The position numbers were made by a program, and so were the translations under genes. This document shows positions 7,592 through 13,112 of a stretch of DNA of 16,447 nt, in pieces. Source of the DNA: an uncultured Alphaproteobacteria bacterium. Lineage in GTDB: Bacteria; Pseudomonadota; Alphaproteobacteria; Rs-D84. Position 1 is the first letter of the stretch, and the number at the start of each line of letters is the position of its first letter. The stretch is from positions 1 to 16,447 of the forward strand of contig CAKQGH010000016.1 in NCBI GenBank assembly GCA_934232895.1, in the 5' to 3' direction. Below the pieces are notes generated by a model. It was not told the origin of the DNA. It worked only from the letters and a program-made list of their open reading frames with translations, and did not search any database.

Positions 7592-8173
7592 ATGGCATTG
7601 ATACCAATGGTTATCGAAGAATCGCCCCGCGGCGAACGTTCGTTTGATATTTATTCGCGCCTGTTGCGTGACCGCATTGTTATGATAAACGGTCAAATTG
7701 AACCGACAATGGCGAACAGCATTGTGGCGCAGTTATTGTTCTTGGAATCTGAAAATCCAAATGCGGAAATCTCGGTTTATATCAACAGCCCCGGCGGCGA
7801 CGTTTCGGCGGGCTGGGCGATTATGGACACGATGCAGTATATTAAATCGCCGGTGTCGACCATCGGTATGGGTTTGGTTGCGTCAATGGGTTCGGTTCTG
7901 TTGGCGGCGGGTGCGCATGGTAAACGTTTTGTTTTGCCAAATACCCAGATTATGATTCACCAACCATTGGCCGGGGCCGAGGGGCAAATTACCGATATGG
8001 AAATTCGTATGACCCAATATCAAAAGAATAAACAGACATTGATTAAACAGATGGCGGCGTTTACCGGGCGCAGTGAAAAAGAACTGTTTGATGCGATGGA
8101 ACGCGACAATTGGATGACCCCGACCGAGGCCAAAGATTTCGGTCTGATTGATGGAATTTTATTGCGTAAATAA
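7592..8173 (+). CDS. clpP: ATP-dependent Clp protease proteolytic subunit
   Basis: The serine peptidase that forms the tetradecameric degradation chamber and receives unfolded substrates from ClpX or ClpA. The 193 residues are the usual length for the form with a minimal propeptide. The catalytic triad is readable: S98 in GLVASMGS, H123 in MIHQPLAG, and D172 in ERDNWM. The YINSPGGDV motif of the oxyanion region is at 63-71. AGGA lies 7 bases before the ATG. clpX begins 20 bp downstream, giving the classic clpP-clpX pair. In alphaproteobacteria ClpXP destroys cell-cycle regulators, which fits functionally with ccrM nearby. Confidence 0.97.
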   Translation: MALIPMVIEESPRGERSFDIYSRLLRDRIVMINGQIEPTMANSIVAQLLFLESENPNAEISVYINSPGGDVSAGWAIMDTMQYIKSPVSTIGMGLVASMGSVLLAAGAHGKRFVLPNTQIMIHQPLAGAEGQITDMEIRMTQYQKNKQTLIKQMAAFTGRSEKELFDAMERDNWMTPTEAKDFGLIDGILLRK

Positions 8174-8193
8174 TTTATGTGGGATGGCAAGAT

Positions 8194-9471
8194 ATGAGTG
8201 ACGACAAAAACAACAACACACCGTCAACCGACGCAAACCAGAACAATACCCAGTTTTGCAGTTTCTGTGGCAAGGCCGTGTACGAGGTTAAAAAACTGGT
8301 CAGTGGACGCAATGTTTGCATTTGTGACGAATGCATAAACCTGTGCAACGACATTATGGCGGACGATATGCGGACCGAGGTCAGTAAAGATGCCGCGAAA
8401 TTGCCAACGCCGTCCCAGATTTATAATTTCTTGAACGAATATATTATTGGCCAAGATATGGCGAAACGCACATTGGCGGTGGCGGTGTATAACCACTATA
8501 AACGGCACAGCGTGGCGTTGTCGTCAAATGTTGAAATTCAAAAATCTAATGTGTTGCTGATTGGACCGACGGGCACGGGTAAAACGCTGTTCGCGCAAAC
8601 ATTGGCGCGCATTTTGGATGTGCCGTTTGCAATTGCCGATGCCACCACATTGACCGAGGCCGGATATGTCGGCGACGATGTGGAAAGTGTTTTGACGCGC
8701 CTGTTGCAAAATGCGAATTTCGATGTTGAACGCGCGGGTCGTGGCATTATCTATATCGACGAAATTGATAAAATCGCGCGCAAATCCGAAAATCCGTCGC
8801 TGACGCGTGATGTTTCGGGCGAAGGCGTGCAACAGGCATTATTGAAATTGGTCGAAGGCACCGTTGCCAATGTTCCGGCCGGTGGCGCGGGGCGTAAACA
8901 CCCGGGCGAGGCCACCGTTCAACTGGACACATCAAAAATTCTGTTCATCTGTGGCGGGGCGTTTGATGGCCTGAATAAAATTATTGGTGGGCGCAAATCC
9001 GAACGCGCGGGCATCGGTTTTGGTGCAAATGTGCAATCGAAAAAAGAACGCGAATCTAAAAATTATCTGGACGATGTTCAACCCGAAGATTTGGTTAAAT
9101 TCGGCATCATTCCAGAATTGGTCGGTCGTTTGCCGGTGATTACCACATTGCAAGATTTGGATGAAAATGCGCTGGTTAAAATTTTGACCGAACCGAAAAA
9201 CGCAATTGTGAAACAATATGCCGCAATGTTGGAAATGGACAATGTGAAATTGAACATTACCGATGACGGCCTGCGCGAAATTGCAAAATTGGCGGTGGCG
9301 CGCAAAACCGGGGCGCGTGGCCTGCGCAGTATTTTGGAACGCATATTGTTGGCACCAATGTTTGACGCACCCGATAACCCGGAATTGGCGGAAATTGTAA
9401 TTGATAAAAATGTTGTGCTGGGTAAAAAACAACCCGTGCAAATCCTGCGTGACGCCAAAAAAGCCGCATAA
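8194..9471 (+). CDS. clpX: ATP-dependent Clp protease ATP-binding subunit ClpX
   Basis: An AAA+ unfoldase that recognises tagged proteins and threads them into ClpP. The ATG at 8194 gives 425 residues, matching E. coli ClpX (424); a GTG 15 bases upstream is less likely, since GGGA lies at a suitable distance before the ATG. The N-terminal zinc domain has C22, C25, C44 and C47. Walker A is GPTGTGKT (124-131), Walker B IIYIDE (185-190), the pore loop GYVGDD (157-162), the ClpP-docking IGF loop 274-276, the arginine-bearing VGRLPV, and sensor 2 GARGLRS. The last 32 codons, including the stop, are duplicated at 11543-11638, marking an island inserted at the 3' end. The gene itself is complete. 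Confidence 0.97.
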   Translation: MSDDKNNNTPSTDANQNNTQFCSFCGKAVYEVKKLVSGRNVCICDECINLCNDIMADDMRTEVSKDAAKLPTPSQIYNFLNEYIIGQDMAKRTLAVAVYNHYKRHSVALSSNVEIQKSNVLLIGPTGTGKTLFAQTLARILDVPFAIADATTLTEAGYVGDDVESVLTRLLQNANFDVERAGRGIIYIDEIDKIARKSENPSLTRDVSGEGVQQALLKLVEGTVANVPAGGAGRKHPGEATVQLDTSKILFICGGAFDGLNKIIGGRKSERAGIGFGANVQSKKERESKNYLDDVQPEDLVKFGIIPELVGRLPVITTLQDLDENALVKILTEPKNAIVKQYAAMLEMDNVKLNITDDGLREIAKLAVARKTGARGLRSILERILLAPMFDAPDNPELAEIVIDKNVVLGKKQPVQILRDAKKAA

Positions 9472-9472
9472 A
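9376..9472 (+). repeat. Left copy of the clpX 3'-end repeat (island boundary, att-like)
   Basis: The last 32 codons of clpX plus one base, repeated at 11543-11639. The 3' 49 bases (9424-9472) are identical in both copies. The 5' 48 bases differ at six third-codon positions. Similarity stops abruptly on both sides. The likely crossover lies within the identical part. Confidence 0.85.
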
Positions 9473-9477
9473 TAAAT

Positions 9478-9499
9478 CCCCACCCCATCCGGGGTGGGG
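9478..9499 (+). terminator. Hairpin after clpX
   Basis: A perfect 9-bp stem CCCCACCCC / GGGGTGGGG with loop ATCC, starting 6 bases after the clpX stop. Only a short T-rich tail (TTATTGTGT) follows, so termination may be partial and let clpX transcripts read into the island. If recombination took place in the clpX tail, this hairpin arrived with the island. Confidence 0.65.
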
Positions 9500-9536
9500 T
9501 TATTGTGTATTAAAAATAATAATAGGGGTCAAAATT

Positions 9537-9689
9537 ATGAAACATGTGTATGTTGTACTTGCGTTATTGATATTAACAGTGATAGCTGTGGAACTGTATT
9601 CAATTAACAATAGATTGTATAACCTTAATGATATCAGTTCAGTTTCGTATGAGTTGAGCAATCTTGAACATACTATTCGGTATAAATAG
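9537..9689 (+). CDS. Small single-pass membrane protein, 50 residues
   Basis: Not recognised. The ATG at 9537 has AGGGG 8 bases upstream. The product begins MKHVYVVLALLILTVIAVEL, one hydrophobic helix from about residue 4 to 20 after a short basic start. A polar tail of 30 residues (YSINNRLYNLNDISS and onward) probably lies outside the cytoplasm. There is no cysteine and no clear signal-peptidase site, so it looks like a membrane-anchored small protein. It is the first gene of the island, 37 bases after the clpX terminator hairpin and 60 bases before the next island gene. Small membrane proteins of this size include toxins and regulators of membrane enzymes, but no function can be assigned. 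Confidence 0.6.
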   Translation: MKHVYVVLALLILTVIAVELYSINNRLYNLNDISSVSYELSNLEHTIRYK

Positions 9690-9701
9690 GCCGTTTATTT
9701 T

Positions 9702-9729
9702 TTGTAAAAAAGCAAGTTGCATGTATTCT
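9702..9729 (+). promoter_or_regulatory. Possible promoter for the second island gene
   Basis: TTGTAA (9702-9707), a 16-bp spacer and TATTCT (9724-9729), followed by AGGAG (9738-9742) and ATG at 9750. AT-rich DNA gives many chance matches, so this is tentative. Confidence 0.35.
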
Positions 9730-9749
9730 GATTGTTCAGGAGTAAAAAT

Positions 9750-10145
9750 ATGGTTAGATGGTGTGAAGATTTAAAAAAATTTAATAACCTTGTTATCGGA
9801 GTTGAACTTGCTAATGATATTCACAGTGGAGTTCATAACTGGGGACAAAAATATTATAAAACATTAGAAGAGTGTTTAGCAGAGCTTGACGAGGCAGAGA
9901 GTTTATTGACTTGTTGCAATGGAATTCTATCTATTTCTGCAATTTATAAAATTCGTAGTTTTTATGAATTAAAAAGTAACATATTGTGGAAATTAAAACG
10001 GTCGGAGGAAGCTTATAGTTATCTGTTGAAGGCTTTGAATGTTTCTACAAAAGATAGACTAATTGATGCGTTATCAAGAGTTTTTTACTTAGTCCTTTTG
10101 GCTCTTATTGTGTGGTATATTGCTTTTCTGCCTCTGTTTCACTAA
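9750..10145 (+). CDS. Hypothetical helical protein with C-terminal membrane anchor, 131 residues
   Basis: Not recognised. The start at ATG 9750 is fixed by AGGAG at 9738-9742; an upstream TTG at 9732 precedes that site and is rejected. Residues 1-108 are soluble and mostly helical. The stretch around YELKSNILWKLKRSEEAYS (72-90), followed by YLLKAL, resembles one tetratricopeptide-type helix pair. Residues about 111-131 (VFYLVLLALIVWYIAFLPLF) form a hydrophobic C-terminal anchor, which suggests a tail-anchored protein facing the cytoplasm. Composition is AT-rich like the rest of the island. With the 50-residue membrane protein before it and the convergent RelA/SpoT-type gene, it may be part of one cassette, but only proximity supports that. 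Confidence 0.65.
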   Translation: MVRWCEDLKKFNNLVIGVELANDIHSGVHNWGQKYYKTLEECLAELDEAESLLTCCNGILSISAIYKIRSFYELKSNILWKLKRSEEAYSYLLKALNVSTKDRLIDALSRVFYLVLLALIVWYIAFLPLFH

Positions 10146-10168
10146 ACCACATAAGGTATATTAGAAAC

Positions 10169-10196
10169 AAAAAAACGTTGTTTGCCGATCAAACAA
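10169..10196 (-). terminator. Intrinsic terminator for the RelA/SpoT-type gene
   Basis: On the minus strand, a 7-bp stem TTGTTTG / CAAACAA with a 5-base loop followed by seven T residues. It lies about 240 bases beyond the stop of the leftward gene, so that message would have a long 3' untranslated region. Confidence 0.6.
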
Positions 10197-10368
10197 GACT
10201 CTAAACCGAGCCTAAAATATACTAAGGTTCAATGGGGTACAGACCTTTATCTTTGCTATACTAATATGTTCGTGTTGTTATGTTTATGGTGTTAATAATA
10301 TAATACCCATATTATCTTTGGTTATCTCTAATGTTTCGTTCCGATTTTTGTGGCTGTTTAGTAAATTG

Positions 10369-10377
10369 TGATATAAT
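10369..10377 (+). promoter_or_regulatory. Possible rightward promoter antisense to the RelA/SpoT-type gene
   Basis: TGATATAAT is a perfect extended -10, with TTGTGG 18 bp upstream of TATAAT as a weak -35. A transcript would start near 10384 and run into the 3' end of the leftward gene as antisense RNA; no open reading frame of useful length follows. Chance occurrence in AT-rich DNA is possible. Confidence 0.35.
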
Positions 10378-10431
10378 CTAAATTGGTTTCCAGGTGTCTT
10401 ATAGTGTTTTTAGTGCTGTGAAATTGCAACT

Positions 10432-11499
10432 TTAAGATAGAAGTCGAATGCCACTTTTCACATAAGCAACAAAATCTCGTGCATTTGAAAAATAATTTCT
10501 AAATATGTTTGATATATCAGCGATTTCATCACCACGAACCAAAACAATGTCGTTATTTGGGAATTGTTTTTCTAATTCAAAATATTTTCTTGCAGCTTGT
10601 GTTGTAGTTGAAAATGGAAATATTTCCACTTTAGGTATATTGACATGAAACAAATCAAAAGATGACATTATAACTAAATTTTTCTTTTTATTATTCAAAA
10701 TGTCGCCTTGTTTGTTTTTGATTTCTTTAAGAGTGTGCAATAAATGCAAATCTTCTTCAAGGGTAGTAAACGCTATAATTAGTTCAGCGTTCGACATCTC
10801 TGGACAGCATGAAAAACGATTTTCATGAGCTCGTGCTATAATTTCGCTAGCATATTTAAAAAATTGGTTTTGTTTCGCATATTCTTTAGCACTAAATTTA
10901 GACCTGCTATTTTTGATAACATCAGCAATTTCAACGGCGGTTGCCCAAGCGTGCTGGTATTTGGTTCTATATTGTATTTCTATTAACAAACCATTCCAAT
11001 GTGGTGGTCTACGATGATCACTTTTATATTTAAAAACATCATGAAGCCCCCTATATCCGCTTGACTTAGGAAAATTTATGTAATTTTTATGTTGCGATGC
11101 TATTAACTCGTGGTTAAATCGTGCATTTTTTACTAAATCATCTCGAAATTTTTCCAAATCCGTTTCATTATTAAATATAATTCTGCAACCTGCAATATCG
11201 TGCATTCTGTCCAAACACATTGTATCCATGCGAAGCAATTTATTGTAAATCGTATTTTTTCGCTTTAGTCTTTGACCTACGATACCTTTAATACCGCTAC
11301 GTTTTATTCTTGATAATAGTATAACCAACCATGTATTTAAAATATGATTGTGTGATGCACGCCAGTTTTCAATAATAGTTTCGTCATCTTGTGAAATTCT
11401 ATTATTGTTTTTTAATGCCTTTTTTACATTGTTGCCCGCTCGCCGAACGCTATTAGGGCGATACATAGGAATAATTAACCGTTTGTCTTTTGTTGGCAT
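10432..11499 (-). CDS. RelA/SpoT-domain nucleotide pyrophosphotransferase (alarmone synthetase or ToxSAS-like)
   Basis: The start is taken as the ATG at 11499, giving 355 residues. The frame stays open back to 11673, but that extension would read the displaced clpX tail backwards. A (p)ppGpp-synthetase fold is clear at about 70-200: QRLKRKNTIYNKLLR (76-90) for ATP binding, HDIAGCRIIF with metal ligand D101, SSGYRGLHDV (147-156) with acceptor-stacking Y149, and EIQYRTKYQHAWATAVE (174-190) with E174, R178 and H183. All synthetase motifs are intact. There is no HD hydrolase, TGS or ACT domain. The 165-residue C-terminal region (from about 190) is not recognised. Products could be pp(p)Gpp or pp(p)App, or the enzyme could pyrophosphorylate tRNA as ToxSAS toxins do; sequence alone does not decide. 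It has its own promoter just inside the island edge and no obvious Shine-Dalgarno sequence. Confidence 0.85.
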   Translation of the reverse strand: MPTKDKRLIIPMYRPNSVRRAGNNVKKALKNNNRISQDDETIIENWRASHNHILNTWLVILLSRIKRSGIKGIVGQRLKRKNTIYNKLLRMDTMCLDRMHDIAGCRIIFNNETDLEKFRDDLVKNARFNHELIASQHKNYINFPKSSGYRGLHDVFKYKSDHRRPPHWNGLLIEIQYRTKYQHAWATAVEIADVIKNSRSKFSAKEYAKQNQFFKYASEIIARAHENRFSCCPEMSNAELIIAFTTLEEDLHLLHTLKEIKNKQGDILNNKKKNLVIMSSFDLFHVNIPKVEIFPFSTTTQAARKYFELEKQFPNNDIVLVRGDEIADISNIFRNYFSNARDFVAYVKSGIRLLS

Positions 11500-11505
11500 A
11501 CTCTG

Positions 11506-11534
11506 TATATAATCATAAATTTTAATATTTTCAA
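11506..11534 (-). promoter_or_regulatory. Predicted promoter of the RelA/SpoT-type gene
   Basis: On the minus strand, TTGAAA (11534-11529), exactly 17 bp, then TATATA (11511-11506), close to the sigma-70 consensus. The -10 ends six bases before the ATG, so the message should be leaderless or nearly so, in line with the missing Shine-Dalgarno sequence. The -35 is only 8 bases inside the island junction at 11543. Confidence 0.6.
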
Positions 11535-11542
11535 TATAATAC

Positions 11543-11638
11543 AACCCCGAATTGGCAGAAATCGTGATTGATAAAAACGTTGTGCTGGGGAAAAAACAAC
11601 CCGTGCAAATCCTGCGTGACGCCAAAAAAGCCGCATAA
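11543..11638 (+). pseudogene. Displaced 3' fragment of clpX (right copy of the island repeat)
   Basis: Encodes in one frame the last 31 residues of ClpX and the stop, identical in protein sequence to the tail of the intact gene at 9376-9471. It has six synonymous differences (codons 2, 5, 7, 8, 12 and 16 of the fragment) and then complete identity through the stop and one further base. It has no start and nothing of clpX lies before it. The purely synonymous divergence shows that it was a functional clpX end under selection, probably in a related genome, before it was carried here. Confidence 0.9.
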
Positions 11639-11645
11639 ACTAAAA

Positions 11646-11667
11646 TCCCCTTCGCTGGTGAAGGGGA
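11646..11667. terminator. Hairpin between the displaced clpX tail and grpE
   Basis: TCCCCTTC / GAAGGGGA, an 8-bp stem plus a G-T pair, with loop CTGG. On the minus strand it is followed by ATTTTAGTTTAT, which suits termination of the leftward tpiA-grpE transcript. In the arrangement before insertion it would also have ended clpX, lying 8 bases after its stop. Confidence 0.65.
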
Positions 11668-11695
11668 ATTCATTGCTATCTGCTCTTTGAGCTAT

Positions 11696-12271
11696 TTATT
11701 TATACACTGCGACCATTGCTGTGCGCAGGACGCTGTCGCCAAACATATATCCGGCCTGCATTTCTGATGCAATTGTGTTGGGCTGGGGCGCCGGGTTGGC
11801 GTCCGCTGGGGCGGGCACAACCTGAATCGCGTTGTGGAATTGCGGGTTCATTGGTTGCCCCACAGATTCAATTTTGACAATGCCAATCTGGGCAAATGCC
11901 GATTCCATGGCGCGTGCCATTGATTGAATGCCCGCGTCATCTGGCGCGTGTTTCAATGCGGCATCAACGGCATCCATCACCGGCAAGAAATGTTTTACAA
12001 CCGACATAGTGCGATTTCGCGCGGTTGATTCAATGTCCAATGTTGCGCGGCGACGCGTGTTTTCCAATTCGGCGACGGCACGCAAATATTTATCATTTAA
12101 TTCGTTAAATTCGGTTTTCAGTGCGCTCAGCTCCGCGGCGGCGGTATTGTTGTCGGGGGCCGTTGTGTCGGGCGCATTTGTGGAATCGGCGGCCTGGGTG
12201 CCACTGTCCACCGATACAGATTCCACGGCGACTTCTTTTATTTCTTTTTCTGGGGTTGTTTGTTCATCCAT
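11696..12271 (-). CDS. grpE: Nucleotide exchange factor GrpE
   Basis: Releases ADP from DnaK in the Hsp70 chaperone cycle and acts as a dimer in the cytoplasm. The 191 residues start with an acidic, low-complexity tail rich in Thr, Ala and Asp (1-45). Next come a long helix of the dimeric coiled coil (about 45-95, including LNDKYLRAVAELENTRRR), the conserved FLPVMDAVDAAL, and a C-terminal beta domain with NPQFHNAIQVV and MQAGYMFGDSVLRTAMVAV. AGGT lies upstream of the ATG. It follows tpiA by 70 bp on the same strand. The gene ends 28 bp from a hairpin that doubles as the old clpX terminator. Confidence 0.94.
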   Translation of the reverse strand: MDEQTTPEKEIKEVAVESVSVDSGTQAADSTNAPDTTAPDNNTAAAELSALKTEFNELNDKYLRAVAELENTRRRATLDIESTARNRTMSVVKHFLPVMDAVDAALKHAPDDAGIQSMARAMESAFAQIGIVKIESVGQPMNPQFHNAIQVVPAPADANPAPQPNTIASEMQAGYMFGDSVLRTAMVAVYK

Positions 12272-12341
12272 AATATATACCTGTGTGTTTTATGCCAGTT
12301 GCGGGGGCGGCGGATTTGCCCCCACGCCCCGCACTGTACAA

Positions 12342-13046
12342 TTATTCTATGCTGGTTATTATAGGTATAAAATCATCCGGTTTCAAGGATGCACCCCCAA
12401 CCAGTACACCATCAACATTTGCAATTGACATAATTTCGGCGGCATTTGAACCCTTGACACTGGCACCGTACAGCACCGGCGTGCCGTCCAATCCCATATC
12501 GGCCAGTGTTTTTGCAATCAATGTATGTGCCGTGGCGATTTCTTCCGCCGTCGGGGTCAGTCCCGCACCAATTGCCCAACGCGGTTCGTACGCAATAATA
12601 ATGTCGTGGTCCGTGTCGGTTGGCACCGATTCACGCACACCCGATTCAATAATGGCCATGGTTTTTCCGGCCTGTTTTTCGTCCATTGTTTCGCCAACGC
12701 ATATAATTGGGGTGATGCCCGCCGCGATTGCGGCCGCGGCCTTTTGCCGCACTGTGTCGTTGGTGTCGCCATGGTATGCACGGCATTCACTGTGCCCGAC
12801 AATTACATATTTCACGCCCGCATCACGCAACATGGTGGCCGAAATTTCCCCGGTGTATGCGCCATGGTCGTGGGCGCTGACATCTTGGGCACCAATGGAT
12901 GCGGTGTCTGATTCCGTGTTTAATAAAGTATATGGTACGCATAAAATCACGCGATTTTTGGTCTCAACGCCGCGCAATGCATTCAGCATATTTTTCAGCA
13001 TTTCGCGTGTGCCATTCATCTTCCAATTTCCGGCAATAATTTTCAT
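12342..13046 (-). CDS. tpiA: Triosephosphate isomerase
   Basis: Interconverts dihydroxyacetone phosphate and glyceraldehyde-3-phosphate in glycolysis; a cytoplasmic TIM barrel. The 234 residues are somewhat shorter than the usual 250. GNWKMNG gives N7 and K9, GHSECR gives the electrophile H85, and AYEPRWAIGAG gives the base E154 followed by the flexible loop 6. The C-terminal phosphate-binding LVGGASL is present. Two small oddities are GHSEC where most have GHSER, and R where most have V or I in EPxWAIG. AGGGG precedes the ATG. It shares a 66-bp divergent promoter region with the PpiD-like gene and is followed by grpE; with pgk it is one of two glycolytic genes in the window. Confidence 0.95.
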   Translation of the reverse strand: MKIIAGNWKMNGTREMLKNMLNALRGVETKNRVILCVPYTLLNTESDTASIGAQDVSAHDHGAYTGEISATMLRDAGVKYVIVGHSECRAYHGDTNDTVRQKAAAAIAAGITPIICVGETMDEKQAGKTMAIIESGVRESVPTDTDHDIIIAYEPRWAIGAGLTPTAEEIATAHTLIAKTLADMGLDGTPVLYGASVKGSNAAEIMSIANVDGVLVGGASLKPDDFIPIITSIE

Positions 13047-13064
13047 ATTTTCCCCTTTTTTTCG

Positions 13065-13094
13065 TTGATTTTTCTGATACTGTTTTGCTATGGT
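13065..13094 (+). promoter_or_regulatory. Predicted promoter of the PpiD-like gene in the tpiA divergent region
   Basis: TTGATT (13065-13070), an 18-bp spacer and TATGGT (13089-13094) preceded by TGC (extended -10). A dyad GATAC-N12-GTATC (13076-13097) spans the promoter, and a weak opposing promoter for tpiA overlaps it (TTGCGA, 16 bp, TATCAG on the minus strand). Confidence 0.4.
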
Positions 13095-13112
13095 ATCGCA
13101 AAAGGGGAATAA

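Larger units (their letters stand above)
10146..10431. other. AT-rich intergenic region inside the island, no gene found
   Basis: 286 bases between two convergent genes. They hold a minus-strand terminator (10169-10196), an AT-rich inverted repeat ATAATAT-N7-ATATTAT (10295-10315), a partial dyad AAGGT/ACCTT near 10224-10247, and a rightward extended -10 (TGATATAAT, 10369-10377). No protein-coding frame with a ribosome-binding site was seen. Long for a convergent gap in this otherwise compact window. Confidence 0.6.
9473..11542. mobile_element. AT-rich genomic island inserted at the 3' end of clpX, no integrase
   Basis: The block between the two clpX-tail copies is much poorer in G+C than its neighbours (20 of 60 bases at 10021-10080 against 29 of 60 at 9241-9300). 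It uses codons such as TTA and AGA that are rarer outside. It carries two small rightward genes encoding membrane proteins and a leftward RelA/SpoT-type gene. No integrase, excisionase, replication gene or inverted terminal repeat is visible, so it is either non-autonomous and mobilised in trans or a remnant. The direct repeats of a gene's 3' end are typical of site-specific integration that restores the target gene. Confidence 0.75.

Noticed and set aside
8179..8193. GTG start adding five residues to ClpX
   Set aside because: The ATG at 8194 has a suitable GGGA spacing and gives the normal ClpX N-terminus and length.
9473..11542. Hidden integrase, transposase or terminal inverted repeats in the island
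   Set aside because: All frames of useful length are accounted for by the three genes described; no recombinase motif or inverted ends were found.
11500..11673. 58-residue N-terminal extension of the RelA/SpoT-type protein
   Set aside because: It would translate the displaced clpX tail and a terminator hairpin in the antisense direction, and it overlaps the predicted promoter; the open frame there is a by-product of the ClpX codons, since the same antisense frame is open opposite the real clpX tail.
12283..13068. Plus-strand open frame of 261 codons over tpiA
   Set aside because: It lies antisense to a full-length triosephosphate isomerase with all catalytic residues and has no family resemblance.
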